This document shows, one piece after another, positions 48,770-59,700 of a DNA stretch of 64,000 bases. How positions within the stretch are numbered: position 1 is the first letter of the stretch; every line of letters starts with the position of its first letter. The DNA lies in assembly GCA_022846035.1 (NCBI GenBank), contig AP025580.1, forward strand, positions 1,488,001 to 1,552,000, read 5' to 3'. The DNA comes from Christensenellaceae bacterium. Its GTDB lineage: Bacteria; Bacillota; Clostridia; Christensenellales; Christensenellaceae. Below the pieces are notes generated by a model that was not told the origin of the DNA, did no database searches, and saw nothing but the letters and a program-made list of their open reading frames with translations. The translations under genes and the position numbers were made by a program.

Positions 48770-50428
48770 TTATTCATTATAATGGTCGGGCAGGTCATTT
48801 TCAAACAAAATCACATCACCCGGCTTTGTCAGGTGCCCCATGACGTTCGTCGCCTCGCTAAGCGTCCTCGCCACATAAATATTATCTTCTGCAAATCCGC
48901 TACGCACCAATCCTTCGTAAATCGGGCGCGTATGTTTAGGACCAATCAGGAACACATACGTCGCTGCCTGCGCCATCGCTCCCCCGAATTCATAGTTTTC
49001 CTGTGCCTCCCTCTCGCCCAGCTCCACCATACCTGGCGTTACCACAAACTTCTGGCCATCAAAGCATTTCAATACTTCAAGCGCAGCGCGCGTTCCGGCC
49101 GGATTGGAATTAAACGCATCGTCGATTACCGTGACGCCGTTGTTTGTGGGCACGATCTGCAGCCGGTGCTCTACCGGCGGCGCCTGCTGCACGCCCTGCT
49201 GTATCTGCCCTGCCGTAAGCCCAAGCTCCAGCGCGACCGCAATACAGCCGCAAATATTGAGGATATTATGCCGTCCCAATAGCTTTGTCGTACAGGTAAA
49301 CTCGCCCTGTGCGCATTCCACCGTAAACGTGCTTCCCTGCGCGGAAAACGCAATATTCTTCGCACGCACGTCCGCTTCGCCCTCATAATCCATTGCATAT
49401 AATATCTTCTTATGGATTTCCGTTTTTTCATAAAGAGCACGGCAAATCTCATCGTCGCCATTAAAGAATGCAACGCCCGTGTCCTTGGGAAGACCTGCGA
49501 TCAGTTCGTATTTAGTTTTTGCAATATTTTCGATGCTGCGGAAAGTTTCCAGGTGCTGCGGCCCGACCGACGTCAATATCCCCATCTGCGGGTGGACAAG
49601 GTCGACCAGCTCCGCGATGTCGCCTACATGGCGCGCGCCCATCTCGGCAATAAATACTTCATTGTCGTCCGTCATCTGCTCGCGGATCACACGCGTTAAG
49701 CCCATCGGCGTGTTGTAACTCTGCGGCGGCACCAGCGTGTTATATTTTTGCTTTAGGATCGTTCCCAAAATAAACTTTACGCTTGTCTTGCCATAGCTCC
49801 CCGTTATGCCAATCTTTTTCAGGTCCCCGCGCGCCTCTATTTTGCGCTTGGCCTCATTCAAAAATTTCTTTTTCACGCCGTTTTCAACAGGATACATGAT
49901 CGCGTTTGAAAGCGGCGTCATCAGCGGCACCAATACCATGAAAATGAGATAACCGAACGGCGGCAGGAAAAAATTCACATACGGCACAAACACAATCAGG
50001 CAGTAAAACGCAACGTATAAAATGATCTCGCACGCGATCAGCCGCTTAACCCGCGCCGTGAAAACGAGCGGTTTTTTGGTTTCCTTTGTTTTCGACTGTA
50101 CAATATGCAGGATTGTCAGGAAAACCGCGACGCCATAGCAGGCGATAAAAGCGATAAAAAAGCCAATATTCGCCTCGCCGGCCGTAGCCAGTAGCGACCA
50201 GAAATAATATCCGACGAGCGCGCTCCAACCTGCGATCAACGGAAGCAGGAGCGCCTTTTTGCGGTTTGCTTTCAGCCAGTTTGAAAATCCTGCGTTCTGG
50301 TAACTCTCGAGTTGCATCACATGGATGTAGCGAAACTGCGCAACCATAGACAGTACCGCGCCCACAATGATAAAGCCAAATACGATATATGTCGAAACCA
50401 CTACCCATGTCATATACATTACATCCAT
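48770..50428 (-). CDS. murF: MurF-type Mur ligase with N-terminal membrane domain
   Basis: 552 residues. The first about 175 residues contain five hydrophobic segments (about 8-30, 61-80, 89-110, 131-150, 156-172). A full Mur ligase follows: P-loop GITGSYGKTSVK (207-218), NTPMGLTR, EMGARHVGDI, the ligase Asn/His-type region SVGPQHLETF and DDAFNSNPAGTRAAL. MurF joins D-Ala-D-Ala to the UDP-MurNAc-tripeptide. Cytosolic MurF is about 450 residues, so the membrane domain is an added part. It starts 14 bp after the hydrolase gene and is followed by ddl. A related amide-forming role on another wall precursor is also possible. Confidence 0.8.
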   Translation of the reverse strand: MDVMYMTWVVVSTYIVFGFIIVGAVLSMVAQFRYIHVMQLESYQNAGFSNWLKANRKKALLLPLIAGWSALVGYYFWSLLATAGEANIGFFIAFIACYGVAVFLTILHIVQSKTKETKKPLVFTARVKRLIACEIILYVAFYCLIVFVPYVNFFLPPFGYLIFMVLVPLMTPLSNAIMYPVENGVKKKFLNEAKRKIEARGDLKKIGITGSYGKTSVKFILGTILKQKYNTLVPPQSYNTPMGLTRVIREQMTDDNEVFIAEMGARHVGDIAELVDLVHPQMGILTSVGPQHLETFRSIENIAKTKYELIAGLPKDTGVAFFNGDDEICRALYEKTEIHKKILYAMDYEGEADVRAKNIAFSAQGSTFTVECAQGEFTCTTKLLGRHNILNICGCIAVALELGLTAGQIQQGVQQAPPVEHRLQIVPTNNGVTVIDDAFNSNPAGTRAALEVLKCFDGQKFVVTPGMVELGEREAQENYEFGGAMAQAATYVFLIGPKHTRPIYEGLVRSGFAEDNIYVARTLSEATNVMGHLTKPGDVILFENDLPDHYNE

Positions 50429-50442
50429 ATTGCGTTACCCCG

Positions 50443-51213
50443 TTATTCTTTGAAAAAGCTGTTGATGACCGCCATAAACTGCCCAAACTGATCCAAATAG
50501 GAAAAATGCCCTGCGTTTTTAAGCACCACTAGCCCTGCGTCCGGAATCTCTTTTTCCATGGTCTGCGCCATATAAAGCGGCGTATCCGTATCGTTTTCCC
50601 CATAAATCAAAAGCGAGGGCGACTTGATGTTTTTAAGATAAGGCGTCAAATCCTCGTTGACCACGTTGACAAACGTTTTTTTCATGCAATCCGGCAGGTT
50701 TTTGTAATCATCGCTGCCCGCATTTTTTACCCGCCTATCCACATCGATCCCAAAAAACATCGCCGTCTTTTTGGCGCCCTGGTTTTGGGCGATCTTTTTA
50801 CACAACTTATAAGTATATACCTTGGCGTAGTATTTTGCGCCACGCCTCGGTTTCACGCCCGCCGCGTCCACAAAGGCGATCTTGCCTATGAGCTCCGGAT
50901 GTTCGGACGCCAGCAGTATCGTTACGCGCCCGCCAAATGAATGGCAAATCACATCCGTTTTCGCAAGGCCTGTTTCACGCATCCATTTCGCGGTCAGCTC
51001 CGCGTAATCATAGACCGTCATTTCTTTTTGCGGCGCTTCGCTTTGCCCGAACCCCGAAAAATCCAGAGCGATCACGCGCCTGCGTGTCTTAAGGGCTCCT
51101 ATAACAGGCGCGAAGCTTTCGATGCGCGCGCCCCAGCCGTGCAGCAGCAAGATGTCCCTGCCCGATCCCTCGATTTCATAATGGATCTTAAGACCGTCAA
51201 TTTCCGCAAACAT
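50443..51213 (-). CDS. Alpha/beta-fold hydrolase
   Basis: 256 residues from the ATG at 51213, one base after the rimI stop, with GGAGGG upstream. The longer frame to 51318 lies inside rimI and is not expected to be used. The oxyanion region is LLLHGWGARIESF; the nucleophile elbow is CHSFGGR (Ser, with Cys in place of the first usual Gly); the acid is in GENDTDTPL and the His in NAGHFSYLDQF. Substrate is unknown. It occupies the place next to rimI where tsaD often lies in this gene order. Confidence 0.82.
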   Translation of the reverse strand: MFAEIDGLKIHYEIEGSGRDILLLHGWGARIESFAPVIGALKTRRRVIALDFSGFGQSEAPQKEMTVYDYAELTAKWMRETGLAKTDVICHSFGGRVTILLASEHPELIGKIAFVDAAGVKPRRGAKYYAKVYTYKLCKKIAQNQGAKKTAMFFGIDVDRRVKNAGSDDYKNLPDCMKKTFVNVVNEDLTPYLKNIKSPSLLIYGENDTDTPLYMAQTMEKEIPDAGLVVLKNAGHFSYLDQFGQFMAVINSFFKE

Positions 51214-51214
51214 C

Positions 51215-51688
51215 TCAGTAGCCCTCCAGTCCCGGGCCGCGCTCCGTCCACATGACATAAGCGTCCTCGCCGTTGTTGGAATAATATCGCTTGCGGATAC
51301 CGTGGATGGTAAATCCACATTTCTTATAAAGCTTTAAAGCCGCTTTATTGGATACGCGTACCTCAAGGGACATCGCGTCCGCCCCGTGCTCCTTGGCCGT
51401 GCCGATCAGCGCCGTCATCAGGGAATACGCATAGCCATTGCCCCGATATTCGGGCAAAATACACACGTTTGTAATATGCGCTTCGTCAAAAATAATCCAC
51501 ATTCCGCCGTAACCGATGATTTTTCCGTCGAACTCTACCACCAGGTATACAGTGTTTTCATTCTCTATAATGTCGTCATACAGCATCGCATACGACCACG
51601 GAAGTTCAAAACTCGTGTTCTCGCAATAATGGATCTGTTCCAGATCCCCTATCTCTGCGCGCCGTATCGTCAGATCGCTATTTGCCAA
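51215..51688 (-). CDS. rimI: Ribosomal protein alanine N-acetyltransferase
   Basis: 157 residues, GNAT family. The acetyl-CoA-binding motif A is ILPEYRGNGYAYSLMTALI and motif B is LEVRVSNKAALKLYKKCGF, followed by RKRYYSNNGEDAYVM, which is the RimI signature. It acetylates the N-terminus of ribosomal protein S18 in E. coli; other N-terminal targets are possible. The start is TTG at 51688, 11 bp inside tsaB. Clustering with tsaB and tsaE is conserved in Bacillota. Confidence 0.9.
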   Translation of the reverse strand: MANSDLTIRRAEIGDLEQIHYCENTSFELPWSYAMLYDDIIENENTVYLVVEFDGKIIGYGGMWIIFDEAHITNVCILPEYRGNGYAYSLMTALIGTAKEHGADAMSLEVRVSNKAALKLYKKCGFTIHGIRKRYYSNNGEDAYVMWTERGPGLEGY

Positions 51689-52364
51689 TTTTCTCTTTCC
51701 TCAATCTTTCCGCCTGACTCTCCCGCAGATAACGCGGCCTAACCTCGTCATATCGCAATAGTACACCATCCCTTGCCTGCCCATAGGCAAGGGCGCATAC
51801 AGACGAGGCGCGCTGCATGATAAACTGCGCCGGCAAAAAACTGCTTCGGGGATTTGCTTCCCGTATCGTATCCTCAAATTTAAGCGCCGCATCGCCCACA
51901 AAGACGACTTCTTCCTGCGGCAGCAATTCCGTAACCAGCTTCTTTAGAGGCACGGCGCATTCTTCCACGATATACTCTCCATTGCGCCTCGCGGCAGTAT
52001 AGACCTCTTCCCTGCGCGCGTCCATGACGGCGCATACGATCGTTTCATCCCTGCGCGCGTTTTCCATCAGCGCATCAAGCGTACTGATCGCCGCGACAGG
52101 CCTTTCTGCCGCATGGGCCATTGCCGCGCAGGCGGCCACGCCGATACGGATACCTGTGAAAGATCCCGGCCCTACGCATACCCCGAATACGTCAATATCC
52201 GAAATATCCTTTTCCGCCGCCCGCAGCACATGATCTACCGCAAGCATCAATGTCTGCGAGTGTTTCTTTCCGGAATCGATATACAATTCCGACAACAGTC
52301 TCCCATCCTCGCTGAGCGCAACGCTGAGCGTCGTACCGGTGGTGTCCATCCCAAGTATGTTCAT
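51678..52364 (-). CDS. tsaB: tRNA t6A biosynthesis protein TsaB
   Basis: 228 residues. The ASKHA-fold N-terminus is MNILGMDTTGTTLSVALSED, then SQTLMLAVDHVL, and GVCVGPGSFTGIRIGVAACAAMA is diagnostic of TsaB (YeaZ). With TsaD and TsaE it transfers threonylcarbamoyl to A37 of ANN-decoding tRNAs. It overlaps tsaE by 4 bp and rimI by 11 bp. tsaD is not present in this window. Confidence 0.93.
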   Translation of the reverse strand: MNILGMDTTGTTLSVALSEDGRLLSELYIDSGKKHSQTLMLAVDHVLRAAEKDISDIDVFGVCVGPGSFTGIRIGVAACAAMAHAAERPVAAISTLDALMENARRDETIVCAVMDARREEVYTAARRNGEYIVEECAVPLKKLVTELLPQEEVVFVGDAALKFEDTIREANPRSSFLPAQFIMQRASSVCALAYGQARDGVLLRYDEVRPRYLRESQAERLRKEKIGK

Positions 52365-52789
52365 GCCGCCCCCACCTCTTCCAAGGTAATCCTGCGCATA
52401 TCCACTCCCGCGCGCTCAATCCTGATGTCAAACCGCTTCTCCGGCAGCGCATCCGGTATCAAATCCGCCCATTCGCACACGCATACCCCGTCACCCGACG
52501 CATATTCGTCAAAGCCGATCTCAAAAAGCTCGTCCTCGCATCCGATACGGTATACGTCAAAATGATAGAGCGGCAGGGAGCCGCTTTCATACGCACGCAA
52601 AATGGTAAACGTCGGGCTCACCACCGGCTCGCTGACACAAAGGCCCTCGGCCAGCCCTTTTACAAACGCCGTTTTCCCCGCGCCCAGATCTCCATAAACG
52701 GCAAGAAAGCTGCCTTTTACCAAACGGGAAGCCAGCTTTTTTGCAAAATCTTTTGTACTTTGTTCGCTATCGCTAAAGAACTCCTGCAT
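52361..52789 (-). CDS. tsaE: tRNA t6A biosynthesis ATPase TsaE
   Basis: 142 residues. Walker A GDLGAGKTAFVKGLAEGL (about 35-52), SPTFTILRAYESG, and HFDVYRI with the Walker B-like region identify TsaE (YjeE). It is an ATPase that resets the TsaB-TsaD complex. It is the first gene of the tsaE-tsaB-rimI run, with a promoter directly upstream. The ribosome site AAGGAAAG is about 10-12 nt from the ATG, slightly far. Confidence 0.93.
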   Translation of the reverse strand: MQEFFSDSEQSTKDFAKKLASRLVKGSFLAVYGDLGAGKTAFVKGLAEGLCVSEPVVSPTFTILRAYESGSLPLYHFDVYRIGCEDELFEIGFDEYASGDGVCVCEWADLIPDALPEKRFDIRIERAGVDMRRITLEEVGAA

Positions 52790-52834
52790 GAGCGCATTTC
52801 TTTCCTTATATTACATCTAAAAAATACTCTTTCT

Positions 52835-52863
52835 ATAATATAGTAAAAACGCTGATTATGCAA
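52835..52863 (-). promoter_or_regulatory. Promoter of the tsaE run
   Basis: Minus-strand TTGCAT (52858-52863), 17-bp spacer, TATTAT (52835-52840). The leader is about 40 nt. It lies in the 116-bp gap after ribU, where I see no terminator, so read-through from ribU is also possible. Confidence 0.6.
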
Positions 52864-52905
52864 GATGGAGGACGTTTTCTTTCCGCCATGCGTTTATTTT
52901 TTCAT

Positions 52906-53499
52906 TCATGCAACTTTACTTTTCGCCATAGATGTTTCCTGCACACGGAAGAGTTTTCCAATCGACTTATACAAAGCGAAAGTAACCGTCGCGTTGATAC
53001 CCGCCTTAAGCAGGTTAAAGGGCAGGATCGCCGGTACGATCAGCGTCAGCACCTGTTCGCGCGGAACGCCCATAAATATTGGCGTGAAAATAATATTCCA
53101 CAATATCATGAGCACCGTCCATACTCCTATGCCCGCGACAAGGGCAACGATTGCATTTTTCCTTGTCTTGTTACGCTTATAAATATTTCCCGCCACCAGG
53201 ACAAACGATCCTGTAGCAAGAATGTGCATTAAGATACCAATGATACCCGAAGAAGCGCTTACCGTAAGTCCCTGCAACACAGATACGACAACCGTCAAAA
53301 CCAGTCCCGCTACCGGTCCAAAGGCAAACGTTGTGATAAAGATCGGAATATCTGCCGGATCGTACTCCAAAAAAGGCAGGAACATCGGTATCCGGATCAG
53401 ATACACCAGCACGATCGAAAGCGCCGCCATTACCGCCAGAGACGTAATATTACGCGTTGTGAGCTTTGGTTTACTTTTGTTTTCCAGTGTTTTCATCAT
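52906..53499 (-). CDS. ribU: ECF transporter S component, riboflavin (RibU-like)
   Basis: 197 residues from the first of two ATGs at 53499, with GGAGG 9 nt upstream; the longer frame reaches into the riboswitch. Five to six hydrophobic helices are seen, including ITSLAVMAALSIVLVYLIRI, DIPIFITTFAFGPVAGLVLTV and VWTVLMILWNIIFTPIFMG. EYDPADIPI after the first helix is typical of RibU. It binds riboflavin and uses the shared ECF energising module encoded elsewhere. The FMN riboswitch directly upstream supports the substrate. Confidence 0.9.
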   Translation of the reverse strand: MMKTLENKSKPKLTTRNITSLAVMAALSIVLVYLIRIPMFLPFLEYDPADIPIFITTFAFGPVAGLVLTVVVSVLQGLTVSASSGIIGILMHILATGSFVLVAGNIYKRNKTRKNAIVALVAGIGVWTVLMILWNIIFTPIFMGVPREQVLTLIVPAILPFNLLKAGINATVTFALYKSIGKLFRVQETSMAKSKVA

Positions 53500-53516
53500 G
53501 ATAAATGACCTCCAAT

Positions 53517-53552
53517 AAAAAATTTCCGCGAATGAAACCATCCCCGGAAATC
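53517..53552 (-). terminator. Riboswitch-controlled terminator before ribU
   Basis: On the minus strand ATTTCCG pairs with CGGAAAT across a 16-nt loop (plus 53545-53551 and 53522-53528) and is followed by TTTTTATT. It ends just before the ribU ribosome site, so FMN binding can stop transcription there. Confidence 0.65.
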
Positions 53553-53571
53553 CTATTGAAAACAATTATTT

Positions 53572-53683
53572 TCTTCTCTCATCCAGACTATAACTGTCGG
53601 CTGCGGAATTCCACCGCATCGGCTTCCATCAGGAAGTTCGCAGGCTATACTGCCGGTAGGGATTTACGCCCTGCCCCGAAGAC
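53572..53683 (-). ncRNA. FMN riboswitch (RFN element)
   Basis: The minus strand has the complete RFN consensus in order: TCTTCGGGGCAGGG, ATCCCTACCGGC, AGCCTGCGAACTTCCTGATGG, GCGGTGGAATTCCGCAGCCGACAGT and TAGTCTGGATGAGAGAAG (quoted in separate pieces). FMN binding lowers expression of the riboflavin transporter. The promoter lies 20 bp upstream. Confidence 0.
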
Positions 53684-53703
53684 TTCATTCACTTTTAAAA
53701 TTA

Positions 53704-53732
53704 TCATACCGCATCGCCTGATTCCTGTCAAG
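53704..53732 (-). promoter_or_regulatory. Promoter of the FMN riboswitch-ribU transcript
   Basis: Minus-strand TTGACA (53727-53732), 17-bp spacer, TATGAT (53704-53709). Start is predicted near 53697, 14 nt before the riboswitch. Confidence 0.8.
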
Positions 53733-56700
53733 GCGCTATAATTGACATAAAAAAGCCTTATGTTGTAAAATAAATCCATATTTAGGTCAAAAAAATCATA
53801 TGTGGGGGTTTTTATGACATTTTCTGAAATTTTGGGAAGTATCAACGATTTTGTTTGGGGTCCTGTGATGCTTGTGCTTTTGGTTGGTACAGGCGTTTTT
53901 TTAATGATACGCCTGCGCTTTCGTCCCCTGCGCAATTTGGGGTATGCCATACGGCAGGTCTTTTCCAAACATAGTATCAGTAAGACGGATAATACGGATA
54001 CCGGAGACATCTCTCCCTTTCAGTCGTTGATGACCGCCCTGGCCGCTACCATCGGCACGGGAAATATTGTGGGCGTCGCCACGGCCATGACCTTAGGCGG
54101 TGCCGGCGCGCTTTTCTGGATGTGGGTCTCCGCCGTGTTCGGTCTTGCCACCAAGTACGGGGAATCCGTACTGGCTGTCTATTACCGTGAAAAAAACGCC
54201 AAAGGCGAAATGTCCGGCGGCCCTATGTTTTCCATCAAAAACGGTTTCAAAATAAAATGGCTGGGAACGATCCTTTCCACGGCCTTTGCCGTATTTGCCG
54301 TCATCGCTTCTTTCGGCATCGGCAACCTGACTCAAATCAACTCCATTGCCGAAGCCGTCTTTAATACCTTTTCCATACCTGCATGGATCACCGGTATAGT
54401 GATTGCCGTTTTGGTCGGCGTCGTGCTTTTAGGCGGGATCAAGTCCATCGGAAACGTTTCTTCTAAGGTCGTTCCTATTATGGCGGTTTTTTACGCAGTC
54501 GGCTGTCTTGTCATCATCATCTCGAATATCGGCAATCTCCCTGTGGGTTTTGCGCAGATTATGAAAAGCGCGTTTGCACCGCGCTCCGTCCTGGGCGGGG
54601 TCGCCGGATTTACCTTTGCCACAGCGCTCCGGTTCGGCGTCGCGCGCGGCGTGTTTTCCAATGAGGCCGGCCTTGGCAGCGCGCCCATTGCGGCTGCGGC
54701 CGCAAAGACAGACCATCCGTGCAGACAGGGTTATATCAACATGACTGGCACCTTTTTTGATACGATCATCGTTTGTACGCTTACCGGTCTTGCTATCGCG
54801 TGCTCCGGCGTACTGGGAACGCTTGACGCAAACGGCGAACTTATCACAGGCGCTTCCCTTACGATCCTTGCTTTTGACAGCGTGATGGGGCCTGCCGGAA
54901 GCTGGATCGTTACGGTCGGCCTTATCCTATTTGCCTTTTCTACGATCCTGGGCTGGAGCTATTATGGTGAAAAAAGCCTGGAGTTTCTCATCCCCTCCCT
55001 GAAAGCAAAATACGTCTACCGCATTATTTTTGCGGTGGTCGTTTTTATCGGCGCCATAACGACGCTCAAAGTCGTCTGGGATTTTTCCGATACTGCCAAC
55101 GGGCTTATGGCGATCCCTAACCTGATCTGCCTGCTGGTACTTTCGGGGATCATCGTCTCCCAGACCAAGGATTTTGACAATAGATTCCTGCAGTATGAAA
55201 AACACAATAGAAAAAAGCTGTGAGCAATTGAAAACAGACCCTGCTTATACTATAATGAGTATCAGGTTACTTAAGATATGACCCAAACAGGAGGCACTGT
55301 CTTGAAGAAATTTATTGTTTTCATGGCGCTTTTTATGACGCTTATGGTTCCGGTTTGCGCGTTCGCGTTTCCCTACAGCGATCCCGCAGGAGATTTCACT
55401 ATGGAAATACCGGAAGATACCGGCGTTTATTACTATACGCCCGGCGGCACAAATATGTCGGAGGAGCTGCTTGCCTCCATCCAAAACCAAAACGAAAATC
55501 TTGCTTTGATGATCGCTTCATATGCCGCCGATAATTCGCTTTCTTATTCCCTGGGTATTACCGAAACGCCGCTTACCATAAGCGCCGTGCCCGAAGGTAC
55601 CGGCGCTTCCAGCGATCTTTCCGCGCCGTCGGTACCGGCAAATGTTTTGGATGTTACGGATTTTTCCATATTAAACGAGCAGCAGATACAATATCTTGTC
55701 CGGCAGAAAGAGGCTGAATTTGGCGCCGATTACGTTTTCGATCCCTATTCGCTTGAAACAATCAACGGCAAAACCGCCATCGTCTTCTCCGGACGGCTGG
55801 CGGAGGATAACGGTTATACGTCAAAAATATATATGGTCGCACAGAATAATACAAATTTCTGCATCACCATTATGTATAAAAACGACAGCGCCGACACCTA
55901 TCTCAACCAGGCGTTGCTGGTATTAAATTCCCTGCAGTTCAGCACGGCGGGGACGGCTGCGGCTACCGCCTCCCCCAGCGCGGATCCGGCAGCTTCCGCC
56001 GCGGTAACGCCCGAGCCAACCGCCCTGCCTACAATAGAGCCTACGCCTACTCCCGCGACCGGCGTCGCTGGTTTTTTTACGGATCTGGGCGGCAAGATAC
56101 AAAACGCATATTATAGCGATCCGAACTTTGTATTTTATGTGATCGGCATTGCCGTCATCATAGCGGTCGTTATTATCTTAATCCTGCTTTTAAAGAGCCG
56201 TAAACGGAAAAAACAGAACGGAGACGGCGGCAAGCCTCCCCTTCCGGAGGACCATGTCGGGCCTTCATCCGGTTCTGATACCCCTGGAGCTCCCAAAAAT
56301 AACATAGAAGAATTCAATGACCGTTACCAGGCCGACATCAGCCGTTACACGCAGCAGCCGGATGGATATGACCTTTCGGACGTCAGCCGCTACACGCAGC
56401 AGCCAAACGGTTATAATGCGCAAAAAACCGACCCCCAGAAGCCGGGCGGTTATGATATTTCGGACATCAGCCGTTATACACAGCAGCCAAGCGGGCAGGA
56501 CCTTTCGGACGTCAGCCGTTATACACAGCAGCCGAAAGGTTACCAAAAAAGTACCGCCGAGCTTTCCGGCTCCCAAACGCCGAAGATTCCGGATCAGTAT
56601 CTAAACCGTACTCCCGTTTCTGCAAACGCCTCAAAAGCGGAGCCTCCGCGAGACTCCAACAGCCCCAAAGTCGGCTCTCGGGCGGCGCGGCACAGGAAAA

Positions 56701-59700
56701 AATAAAGAGCGCAAAGAGCGGTAGAAAAATGCCGCTCTTTTTCTTTGGTAATGCTTGACTTCGCTTTTAAGGTATACTATAATATTTCTTGCGCTTCACT
56801 ATTTATGCGGTAGTGCTGGAATCGGCAGACAGGCACGTTTGAGGGGCGTGTGTCCATGACGTATGGGTTCAAGTCCCATCTACCGCACCACCCACAAAAA
56901 CCGCTTAACGGCGGTTTTTTGCTTTTGTATAGCGGAATTATCAATATTTTATCGCTTTAGCCCTATAAGTCAGCATGGATTCTTTCATATATATCAAGCT
57001 GTCATATGTGCATTACTTTTCCATTGACATTCTTTTGTGAAAAACCTAGTATAGTGGATATAGGAAGTAGCATATCATGAGAAAAACATTTGTCATACTC
57101 TTTTGCAGCTTAATAGCGTTTATGGTCATTTACAGTTCTGTGGCGCCCAGAACCGGATCGTCGCGGCCTGAGATTGCTTCCGCCCTCTATCCGGCGTATA
57201 AGGCGGGCGACGTCGTCAGTTCTTGGGGCGGCAGTACCTGTCCTGTTTGCGGTCAGCCGTGTTACACAACAGAAGAAACGATCAACGGCGGACTTCAGCG
57301 GGTGGTCACGTGGTATTGCGGGACCAACGGCGGCGACGGGACGGCGTCATGTTCCAATAACCGCGCGCAACGCATCATCGGTCGGGTGATCGAATGGAAC
57401 GAGAGCAGATAAAAACAAGCAGGCTGTTGCCTGCTTGTTTTTTAAATACCGGCTTTCCAGTTTCAGTTTTTTTGCAGAATTTCCTCAATCTCTGCGATAT
57501 AAAGCGTGTGGTAATCTTTCTGGGGATACCACTGCTGATCGATCGTTTGGTCGATGAAGCAGGCCGGATCATACGGCTGCGCAAATAATTTTTTAGCAAT
57601 GATCGCCACGTCCGCTTCCTCAAAATAGGGCGTTCCCCCTTCCCGTACGACGGTCAGCTCCGTTTTTGCGATCTTATCCTCGTCGCGTCCGGAAACCGTT
57701 CCCAGGTAATTCAGCTTTTCGCGGTAACCGTTGCTTAAAAAGGACAGTGAAAGCGTCTGCGACGCGTCCACAAACTCTTTGGTATATCGCTGCGGACGGA
57801 TTACGACAAACACGACGTTCTTGCCCCACATCACTCCCATACCGCCCCAGGACGCGGTCATGGTATTCACCTTGCCGTTCTTTTCTGCCGCAACCAGCAT
57901 CCAGTCTCTGCCGATCATCTGAAATACACTTCGTTCAAATTCTTCCGGTTTCATTTTTTTGAAATCTGCCATATCTTTTTCCTCTTTCCAATAAACTTAT
58001 CCTATTTTACGGCGCGTAGGCGAAGATTCTCCGTTGCGGCTCAGCTCTTGCAGAATTTCCCGTTTCATTTCCTGCGTCGCTTCCATTGCCTGTTCTTCGC
58101 TTTCCCGTTCTTCCGCTTCGGCTGTCTCGTCGCGAACAAGCTCTCTTTGCTCCTGCTCCAGTTCCTCTTCTTCTGCAATCAGCGCCTTATCATGCTCTTC
58201 GGCCGGTTCGTCCATATATTTTTCCAAGAATGCAGGAGATGCCTCCTCCTCCCCGTCCTGTTCCAAAAACCTCTGCGGTTCGCCTGTAAACAATTCTTCG
58301 CGTTCCGCCTCTTCCGTTTCCAATGCTTCCTCATTCAAGGGAAAATCAGACGTTTCCGCTTCATCCAAAGAGTCCGAAGTCTTTTTCTGAACAGTATCCG
58401 CTTCTATATAGTCTACCAGCATTTCCTCGATGGCCGCGCCGATATAATTGACCGTATCCATAGGCGTCATGGAATACTCGCCCTGCTGCTCCGCCGCGTA
58501 CTCGCCCGCCATTCCGGCGACATAGACGCCCATCAGGGCCGCCTCATACGCATCCTTGCCCTGCGCGGCAAAACCGGCGATCACGCCTGTCAGCACGTCC
58601 CCGCTGCCTCCTTTGGCCATACCGGGACTTCCGGCGCAAACCAGCGACGCATTTCCGAACGGATCCGCCACCACCGTCGTACTCCCCTTGAGTACCAAAA
58701 CCACTTCATGCTCCACAGCAAATTTTACCGCGTATCTAAGAGGATCATTCAAAATCTCATCTACAGGCAGCCCGCAAAGCATGGAAAATTCCTTGGGATG
58801 CGGCGTCAAAATGACATCGCCCCTCTTTTGTTCAAGAATTTCCAGGTTATCATGAAGCGCATATAACGCGTCCGCGTCGATAACTTTCGTTACGGCATGG
58901 TTCAAAACAACTTCCTCGATCAACTCCGTTTCAGCACTGCCGCGCCCGAGACCCGGCCCTATTGCAATCGCTGTTTTTCCCTGTCCGAGTTCCTCGATTT
59001 CCGCCGCCGCAAGGCTTGAGAGCCTGCCGTCGATTCCGCCCGGGAACATATGACAGATGGCTTCCGGTACATTGCCTTGCAATACTCCTACTGTTGATTC
59101 CGTCGACGCCGCGACAACCAACCCCGCCCCTGCACGCGATGCCGCGCGGGCGGCAAGGACCGCAGCGCCAGACATTCCCGTGCTGCCCGCAATCAGCAGC
59201 AGGCGGCCATAACTGCCTTTATTGGTACCCCTCGCCCTTTGCCCAAGGCACATATCCTCGTCATCGCTTTCATAGGCGCATACGGTAGCCTGGAGCGGAA
59301 TATCGCATCCATCGTCCACGCCAATTTTTACAACGGCTACCTCTCCCGCATATTCCCTGCCCGGAAACATGAAATGCCCGATTTTCGGATATTGGAAAGT
59401 AACCGTGATCTCTGCCCTGACCGCCATACCCATCACCGCGCCCGTTTGTGCATTGACGCCCGAGGGAATATCTACGCTGACTACCAGCGCGTCCTGCTCA
59501 TTGATATGCCGGATCGCCGCCGCGTATAAGCCCTCAACAGGCCGTGACAGGCCGGTGCCGAAAAGCGCATCCACATATACCTCGGCCGGCGCCAGTTCGT
59601 CAAGTTCCTCTTCATTTGCCAGCCATAACGGTTTTTCGTCCTGCGACTCAAAAAACGCATAGTTGATTTGCGCGTCGCCGCTTAAATCTCCCTGCTTTCC